10,633 bases of DNA from Ichthyophonus hoferi (lineage: Eukaryota; Opisthokonta; Ichthyosporea; Ichthyophonida; Ichthyophonidae): positions 41,553-52,185 of the forward strand of contig NAOQ01000205.1 of NCBI GenBank assembly GCA_002751075.1. The letters run 5' to 3'. Every line of letters begins with the position of its first letter. The stretch's first letter is position 1. Shown here in pieces: positions 9,401 to 10,633 of the stretch. The notes under the pieces were generated by a model, which ran no database searches, was not told where the DNA came from, and was given only the letters and a program-made list of their open reading frames with translations. The position numbers were made by a program, and so were the translations under genes.

Positions 9401-10081
9401 CGCCCTCCTCTTTTGCCCTCATACCCCCGTCTATATTTACATATAGACATCTATTGAGTTCTAAATAATCTAACAACCCAACCCTATAAACCGATCGGAT
9501 CAATTAAGCATACCTTTATCCACATAACCAAATAAGACTTTGGACACATATATATAATACCAGGTTATACTATATCTTATCATACTATATTATTTTATAT
9601 TATAGTATACATACAATACATAAAAGTACATAGTAATGATATGACAGGTACTCTGCTATTCCTCTTTAATACCTTCAAAAAAATAACATAATTAATTAAT
9701 TATATATCATACATTATTAACTATTATATAAATTCTAACCCTTGAACAGTTAATTACTAAATATGTTTGGATAAAGTTGACGTAGAATGTTTTAGTTAAC
9801 GATAAAAAAAAACATAATACGGTGTCTAAGTGGATTTGAAACAAAAGACCTTTTATACTATTCCATAGTATAACATATATAGACTGATTAACAGCTTACC
9901 ATTGGCCAAGTACGGCAATCGGCGAGGTATAGTTACGGTCCACTGGGTTCAACATAGTACCACATAGCCGAGAGAGACAACGACTGGCCCCAGCCCTAAT
10001 TCGTCCATCATTGTCACCTAGACACTGAAGAACCAATTGCAGGGCGAGATTCTGGAGGCCTTGGGGCACAGTGATGGGGCC
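362..10081 (-). CDS. HTT: Huntingtin orthologue, interior part of gene (15 exons, partial at both ends)
   Basis: Huntingtin is a very large HEAT-repeat scaffold protein of the cytoplasm, linked to vesicle transport, autophagy and, with its partner HAP40, a stable complex. Joining 9900-10081, 8971-9107, 7981-8212, 7393-7514, 6769-6927, 6171-6343, 5632-5770, 4793-4904, 4266-4353, 3122-3181, 2613-2717, 1802-1888, 1301-1342, 781-878 and 362-458 gives 1833 bases, 611 codons, with no stop and matched phase at all fourteen junctions. Blocks colinear with human huntingtin (recalled, not aligned by software) recur throughout, for example LKHLLYVVNICVHVYTHVVP against [20 protein letters not shown]. The fragment is amphipathic and helix-rich with no catalytic motif, as expected for the N-HEAT domain. 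The start codon, polyglutamine region, bridge and C-HEAT parts are outside the window. Exon bases are clearly richer in G+C than introns. Identification is firm; a few splice sites are less certain. Confidence 0.93.
459..780 (-). other. Intron N-O
   Basis: GT-AG intron of 322 bases, shortest of the set. It holds the G-rich (RNA strand) tract at 524-558 and is otherwise AT-rich sequence with no open frame of note. Confidence 0.85.
524..558 (-). other. G-rich tract on the RNA strand (possible G-quadruplex)
   Basis: The plus strand reads as runs of C in a pure pyrimidine tract; the gene's RNA strand therefore has four G runs of 4, 4, 3 and 7 separated by short A/G spacers, the pattern needed for a G-quadruplex. 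Confidence 0.6.
781..878 (-). CDS. HTT: Huntingtin exon N
   Basis: Exon of 98 bases (32 codons + 2). The acceptor is TTGTGTTCAG and the donor GTAGGG. ASKGRVLVMTPSLDVLIGVV, spanning the junction with exon M, corresponds to human [20 protein letters not shown]. It continues with a helix and an alanine/glutamate-rich turn (ASEAAEAPTW). The remaining AG joins A of exon O to give Arg. Confidence 0.9.
879..1300 (-). other. Intron M-N
   Basis: GT-AG intron of 422 bases. It contains TA-rich tandem repeats at 966-1110 and a TTAATTAA-rich stretch at about 1275-1295 next to the donor. The two open frames here on the plus strand are repeat by-products. Confidence 0.88.
966..1110. repeat. TA-rich tandem repeats (TGTATA, then TATTA/TACTA units)
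   Basis: A short TGTATA run (966-990) is followed by degenerate 5-base units such as tatac, tatat and tatgc (998-1110). Plus-strand open frames over it are by-products. Confidence 0.9.
1301..1342 (-). CDS. HTT: Huntingtin exon M (42-base small exon)
   Basis: Exon of 14 codons, phase 0 at both ends. IPGLSDIARKVASK corresponds to human IPKIIQLCDGIMAS. The donor GTAAGT is optimal. The acceptor, TTTATTTATTAAG, has a CTGAC branch-like motif 20 bases upstream. The frame stays open for a further 66 bases upstream, up to a TAATAG at about 1409-1411, so a longer form (1301-1408) is possible and would add 22 codons. Confidence 0.85.
1343..1801 (-). other. Intron L-M
   Basis: GT-AG intron of 459 bases without strong repeats. 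It carries a 14-base perfect palindrome (1370-1383) just upstream of exon M. The minus-strand open frame at 1630-1818 is out of frame with exon L and has no support. Confidence 0.85.
1370..1383. repeat. Perfect 14-base palindrome GGTTAACGTTAACC
   Basis: Self-complementary sequence lying 28-41 bases upstream of the exon M acceptor. Both strands contain TTAAC, a branch-point-like motif. It loosely resembles an HNF1-type dyad, without the usual central base. Confidence 0.7.
1802..1888 (-). CDS. HTT: Huntingtin exon L
   Basis: Exon of 87 bases, 29 codons, phase 0 at both ends. The acceptor CTTCCCAG is good; the donor is GTATAC. It begins QLEFI (human QFEYI) and ends AMFQLIVLLAK (human NIFFFLVLLSY). 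The middle, about 12 residues, is not conserved. Human has about ten more residues before the next conserved block; they are absent here or supplied by a longer form of exon M. Confidence 0.9.
1987..2220. repeat. Minisatellite of TATATAG and GTAGTATATA units
   Basis: The array begins with 7-base TATATAG units, then shows 10-base and longer mixtures (gtagtatata, gtataaa). Two overlapping minus-strand frames, rich in Tyr, Ile and Leu, come from it. Confidence 0.93.
2292..2305. promoter_or_regulatory. Palindrome TAGAACCGGTTCTA with Grainyhead-type core
   Basis: A perfect 14-base palindrome containing AACCGGTT, the established consensus for Grainyhead/CP2 family transcription factors in animals. 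It sits inside an intron; function is inferred only from the motif. Confidence 0.35.
2541..2584. repeat. AAAATT hexanucleotide repeat
   Basis: About five copies of TTAAAA followed by two degenerate copies. Confidence 0.9.
2613..2717 (-). CDS. HTT: Huntingtin exon K
   Basis: Exon of 105 bases, 35 codons, phase 0 at both ends. The acceptor is ATTGACAG and the donor GTTAAT. YANLDPNNLFVGFLNK matches human YCLLDSDQVFIGFVLK, and the preceding VLMLLARIINFGI matches human VLDLLAQLVQLRV. This is a HEAT helix pair with a conserved short loop containing Leu-Asp. It reads directly into QLEFI of exon L, as human reads into QFEYI. Confidence 0.93.
2718..3121 (-). other. Intron J-K
   Basis: GT-AG intron of 404 bases, A-rich on the plus strand. 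Two minus-strand open frames in it (2766-2948 and 2872-3057) are low-complexity and lie in intron sequence; I see no gene. Confidence 0.88.
3122..3181 (-). CDS. HTT: Huntingtin exon J (60 bases)
   Basis: Small exon of exactly 20 codons, phase 0 at both ends. PLMIVLMNQYCNTGNIDLQK aligns without gaps to human [20 protein letters not shown] with 9 of 20 residues identical. The acceptor, TTTGAG, is weak (GAG with a poor pyrimidine tract), but an in-frame TGA lies 15-17 bases upstream and no other nearby AG keeps the phase. The donor is GTAATA. The intron before it is the longest in the window. Confidence 0.9.
3468..3555. repeat. Tandem repeat with 15-base unit
   Basis: Four to six imperfect copies of ATAGTAATAACATAG. 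Being a multiple of three, it yields a minus-strand frame of repeated Met-Leu-Leu-Leu-Ser, which is not a gene. Confidence 0.9.
3740..3764. repeat. Compound AT/GT dinucleotide run
   Basis: A short (AT)n run passes into (GT)n. Confidence 0.9.
3821..3858. repeat. 10-base tandem repeat (CATGCTATAT)
   Basis: Two exact and about two degenerate copies. Confidence 0.85.
4122..4175. repeat. Perfect inverted repeat, 15-base arms
   Basis: TAAATTACTAGTAAA at 4122-4136 and its exact reverse complement at 4161-4175, separated by 24 bases. Each arm also contains the palindrome ACTAGT. It could form a hairpin in DNA or in the intron RNA. Confidence 0.85.
4266..4353 (-). CDS. HTT: Huntingtin exon I
   Basis: Exon of 88 bases (1 + 29 codons), ending in phase 0 at GTGAGC. 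The acceptor is TCTAACCAG. VTRCNGSTLNKRSSTVKEY corresponds to human VTKNRADKNAIHNHIRLFE, so the boundary with exon J falls inside the conserved helix that continues PLxI. A later acceptor, TCACTAG at about 4330, would not fit the phase of the neighbouring exon. Confidence 0.88.
4354..4792 (-). other. Intron H-I
   Basis: GT-AG intron of 439 bases with a TACATA repeat at 4418-4452. No other structure is seen. Confidence 0.88.
4418..4452. repeat. TACATA repeat
   Basis: Alternating catacatatata units in simple-sequence style. Confidence 0.85.
4793..4904 (-). CDS. HTT: Huntingtin exon H
   Basis: Exon of 112 bases (2 + 36 codons + 2). The acceptor is GGGCCAG and the donor GTAGGT. The split codon G/AA with exon G gives Glu, and AC/C with exon I gives Thr. 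ELKYSGMFSQWYEEPVDRLH is placed against human [20 protein letters not shown]; conservation is modest (the aromatic residues and leucine spacing). In human this region is preceded by a longer linker that is shortened here. Its presence is supported by both flanking phases fitting exactly. Confidence 0.88.
4905..5631 (-). other. Intron G-H
   Basis: GT-AG intron of 727 bases. It has TA-rich runs at 4974-5020, then TCTA and AATCTAATCC repeats (5201-5268). The plus-strand open frame 5027-5227 ends in the repeat and matches nothing I recognise. Confidence 0.88.
5201..5268. repeat. TCTA repeat passing into AATCTAATCC repeat
   Basis: About six TCTA units are followed directly by about four copies of the 10-base unit AATCTAATCC, suggesting one grew from the other. 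Confidence 0.93.
5632..5770 (-). CDS. HTT: Huntingtin exon G
   Basis: Exon of 139 bases (46 codons + 1). The acceptor is TATACGCAG and the donor GTATGT. IRPYSDELFLFLKILLPKAT corresponds to human [20 protein letters not shown], and CIDQLAVALF to CVQQLLKTLF, giving two successive amphipathic helices. It ends with a basic/polar tail, IERKSPGSNFP, that contains the only Ser-Pro pair nearby. A 26-base tandem repeat with branch-like motifs lies immediately upstream in the intron (5798-5863). Confidence 0.92.
5771..6170 (-). other. Intron F-G
   Basis: GT-AG intron of 400 bases with a 26-base tandem repeat next to the acceptor (5798-5863) and a short AT run at 6057-6071. Confidence 0.9.
5798..5863. 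repeat. 26-base tandem repeat next to the exon G acceptor
   Basis: Two and a half copies starting GGTTGTTAGGAAG at 5798, 5824 and 5850. On the RNA strand each copy reads CTTCCTAACAACC, a pyrimidine run with a CTAAC branch-like motif. The nearest branch-like A (about 5803) is 33 bases from exon G. Confidence 0.88.
6171..6343 (-). CDS. HTT: Huntingtin exon F
   Basis: Exon of 173 bases (2 + 57 codons), ending in phase 0. The acceptor TTTACAG is strong and the donor is GTAAGC. SPDKFQIMINNSLLALSQLI matches human [20 protein letters not shown]; upstream, FSGQPAYMELYRQLVRTQ corresponds to human FYHLPSYLKLHDVLKATH. The ATG near its 5' end is not a translation start: the frame continues through the junction, where A from exon E plus AT gives Asn. 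Confidence 0.93.
6344..6768 (-). other. Intron E-F
   Basis: GT-AG intron of 425 bases with a TAGTAATA-type repeat at 6621-6703. The minus-strand open frames at 6554-6739 and 6616-6870 are mostly this repeat read out. Confidence 0.9.
6621..6703. repeat. Degenerate TAGTAATA-type tandem repeat
   Basis: Units of about 10 bases (atagtaatat, atagtcatac) repeated with changes. Confidence 0.85.
6769..6927 (-). CDS. HTT: Huntingtin exon E (conserved block, shortened linker)
   Basis: Exon of 159 bases (2 + 52 codons + 1), donor GTAAGT. It holds the most recognisable block in the window: LKHLLYVVNICVHVYTHVVP against human [20 protein letters not shown]. After it comes a polar linker, MQRKDPSSKPTEGSNDTLY, far shorter than the human serine/proline-rich linker that carries the Cdk5 sites Ser1181 and Ser1201; no Ser-Pro or Thr-Pro pair is present. 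Two acceptors are possible: TATAAAG (exon from 6927, chosen because it is the first AG after the pyrimidine tract) and CTGCAG (exon from 6912). They differ by 15 bases and keep the same frame. Confidence 0.92.
6928..7392 (-). other. Intron D-E
   Basis: GT-AG intron of 465 bases containing an ATA/ATC trinucleotide-rich stretch (7091-7208) with hairpin potential, and a C-rich pyrimidine tract on the RNA strand at about 6937-6950 just upstream of exon E. Confidence 0.88.
7091..7208. repeat. Trinucleotide-rich stretch with hairpin
   Basis: ATC then AAT units. At its end, TAATAGTAATA (7171-7181) is exactly complementary to TATTACTATTA (7195-7205), with a 13-base loop. Confidence 0.85.
7393..7514 (-). 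CDS. HTT: Huntingtin exon D
   Basis: Exon of 122 bases (1 + 40 codons + 1). The acceptor is CTATCTAG and the donor GTAGTA. It encodes two hydrophobic helices; DVLLPTLDLLSTEMCADLT and the following SIILPVLADMCQ correspond to human TMILTLLSSAWFPLDLSAH and ALILAGNLLAAS. The open frame on the opposite strand (7422-7604) is only a shadow of this exon. In human, about 40 residues of poorly conserved, partly disordered sequence follow; here the next exon resumes almost at once with conserved HEAT sequence, so this organism lacks most of that insert. Confidence 0.9.
7515..7980 (-). other. Intron C-D
   Basis: GT-AG intron of 466 bases, very AT-rich. Apart from weak TTATTA/TATAAT repetition at 7680-7750 I see nothing in it. 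Confidence 0.88.
7981..8212 (-). CDS. HTT: Huntingtin exon C
   Basis: Longest exon in the window, 232 bases (2 + 76 codons + 2). The acceptor is ACACCAG, with CTAAC and TTAAC branch-like motifs 20-35 bases upstream; the donor is GTATTG. NVTRVVGLLVAKL matches human NLSRVIAAVSHEL, and TSCIIGCYSALAEICQ matches human RALTFGCCEALCLLS. The frame stays open for some bases on both sides of the exon, so its ends were set by splice signals and phase rather than by stops. The leftover AG joins G of exon D to give Arg. Confidence 0.9.
8727..8778. repeat. 10-base repeat (AATTACTACT) and flanking duplicated segment, copy 1
   Basis: Four copies of the 10-base unit end in a segment whose last 28 bases (8751-8778) match 8857-8884 at 25 positions. 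Confidence 0.85.
8849..8884. repeat. Duplicated segment, copy 2
   Basis: A shorter version of the block at 8727-8778, ending CTATGGTAACAAGG where copy 1 has CTATGGTAGCAAGG. Confidence 0.83.
8912..8950. repeat. 10-base tandem repeat (CATAGTTACC)
   Basis: Four near-exact copies. The unit is the reverse complement of CTATGGTAAC at 8871-8880 in the neighbouring duplicated segment, so the two can pair. Confidence 0.9.
8971..9107 (-). CDS. HTT: Huntingtin exon B
   Basis: Exon of 137 bases (1 + 45 codons + 1). The acceptor is TTATACAG and the donor GTAGGT. It encodes a predicted helix beginning SMIQSITGTIGTERVLNDFY, then a loop rich in acidic residues, proline and serine (DIPFDETPSPLLDQASSS). It corresponds to the human region around [20 protein letters not shown], where similarity is weak, so placement rests mainly on phase, open frame and its position between two well-matched exons. 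Its last base G joins CC of the next exon to give Ala. Confidence 0.86.
9108..9899 (-). other. Intron A-B
   Basis: GT-AG intron of 792 bases with a TATACCCA/TATACCTA repeat at 9327-9381 and otherwise AT-rich unique sequence. Human has about a dozen more residues at this junction, but I found no convincing extra exon. Confidence 0.85.
9327..9381. repeat. TATACCCA/TATACCTA tandem repeat
   Basis: About six degenerate units of 8-10 bases. Confidence 0.85.
9900..10081 (-). CDS. HTT: Huntingtin exon A (most 5' exon in window)
   Basis: Exon of 182 bases. It starts in phase 0 after a TAATAG acceptor preceded by a pyrimidine-rich run, and ends two bases into a codon at a GTAAGC donor. It encodes 60 residues. 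The stretch LVLQCLGDNDGRIRAGASR matches human VIHLLGDEDPRVRHVAAAS, a typical HEAT-repeat turn and second helix (D-x-R-x-R-x-x-A). A short loop near residues 44-55 replaces a longer one in human. The TG left over joins G of exon B to give Trp. Other AG acceptors upstream are possible, but this one best fits the homology. Confidence 0.9.
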
Positions 10082-10570
10082 CTATTATGAAGGAAGGTAT
10101 TGGTTGGTGTAGCGGTATGGGCCAGTAAAGAGGTAGAGATATATACTTTGTGTGTAGGTATGATTGGATAAGTAGGTGTGAGACTAGAAATGGTAGAAGG
10201 AGGCGCTAGAGAATATTAATACGTATAAGGAACTACAGGGCAGACAGACGTTGACATTGCACATAGTAACATGTCCCTATAAGCCTAATGTTTAGTGCCT
10301 ATATGATAACCGGCCTCTCTAGTAAGACAGGACCAGAGGATTTACATACACTATAGTGGCCTTGTAACTATACAGCGGTCTGATGTAGGTATGGATATCA
10401 CTCGCTCTATATATGTATATGTATACCTTATTATTGAGTGAAATAGATAGATGGGTGGCTTATTGTGTATGTGATCTCTGATATAGGGTAAATACCTATC
10501 TACTTATATACCTATATATCTATAGCCTTATCTGCCTATATCCATATATACCTATCTATACATATATACC

Positions 10571-10623
<53 letters not shown>

Positions 10624-10633
10624 ATATAGACGT
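10082..10633 (-). other. Intron sequence 5' of exon A (partial)
   Basis: Sequence upstream of the first visible exon, probably intron. It ends in CCTATATA-type repeats (10494-10567) and a TA/TG dinucleotide run (10571-10620). No exon matching the preceding part of huntingtin could be supported. Confidence 0.7.
10494..10620. repeat. CCTATATA-type repeat followed by (TA)n(TG)n
   Basis: Degenerate cctatata/cctatcta units (10494-10567) run into about ten TA and then fifteen TG dinucleotides (10571-10620). Confidence 0.93.

Noticed and set aside
2440-10110. Frequent ATTGG/CCAAT pentamers that could be read as CCAAT boxes
   Set aside because: Roughly 25-30 sites on both strands is close to what I estimate for this base composition, and several lie in exons or next to no promoter.
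10350-10367. Possible 18-base exon (LQGHYS) upstream of exon A, between a TATAG acceptor and a GTATGT donor
   Set aside because: Phase 0 fits and human has HRGAHHYTG at this point, but six codons are too few to tell from chance and the acceptor has no pyrimidine tract.
10431-10470. Possible exon ending AATAATAAG/GTATAC
   Set aside because: The donor is acceptable, but a stop lies close upstream in the needed frame and the encoded residues show no huntingtin similarity.
1-10633. Transposons, retroelement remnants, RNA genes, CRISPR arrays
   Set aside because: I looked for terminal repeats with coding remnants, transposase or reverse-transcriptase motifs, tRNA-like folds and spaced direct repeats, and saw none; the repeats present are simple tandem arrays.

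Overview
The window is an AT-rich eukaryotic (animal-type) genomic segment. It holds one recognisable gene: an interior piece of a huntingtin (HTT) orthologue on the minus strand, so transcription runs from high to low coordinates. I assembled fifteen exons by eye from splice sites, open frame and similarity to human huntingtin recalled from memory. Together they give 1833 coding bases, exactly 611 codons. Every junction keeps its phase, there is no internal stop, and every intron is GT-AG. The gene runs off both ends: the start codon and any N-terminal polyglutamine lie beyond base 10633, and the bridge and C-HEAT parts lie below base 1. The piece matches roughly human residues 900-1570 (from memory), the later half of the N-HEAT solenoid.

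Layout in the direction of transcription: flanking intron (10082-10633); exons A 9900-10081, B 8971-9107, C 7981-8212, D 7393-7514, E 6769-6927, F 6171-6343, G 5632-5770, H 4793-4904, I 4266-4353, J 3122-3181, K 2613-2717, L 1802-1888, M 1301-1342, N 781-878, O 362-458; then an intron and a possible first few bases of another exon at 1-16. Introns are 322-1084 bases long, strongly AT-rich, and almost all carry tandem repeats with units of 2, 3, 5, 6, 7, 10, 15 or 26 bases. Nearly all the longer open frames in the window are by-products of these repeats or shadows of the exons.

The organism is most likely a divergent invertebrate. Similarity to human huntingtin is clear only in blocks (about 9 of 20 residues identical in the best ones), and the long serine/proline linkers of the vertebrate protein are much shorter. 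The sequence does not let me name a phylum. I found no second gene, transposase, viral remnant, RNA gene, CRISPR array or bacterial-type feature. Points worth a second look are the shortened linker, two places where alternative splice acceptors would keep the frame, a satellite touching a splice donor, repeats that carry branch-point-like motifs, a perfect Grainyhead-type palindrome, a G-rich tract on the RNA strand, and a perfect 15-base inverted repeat.
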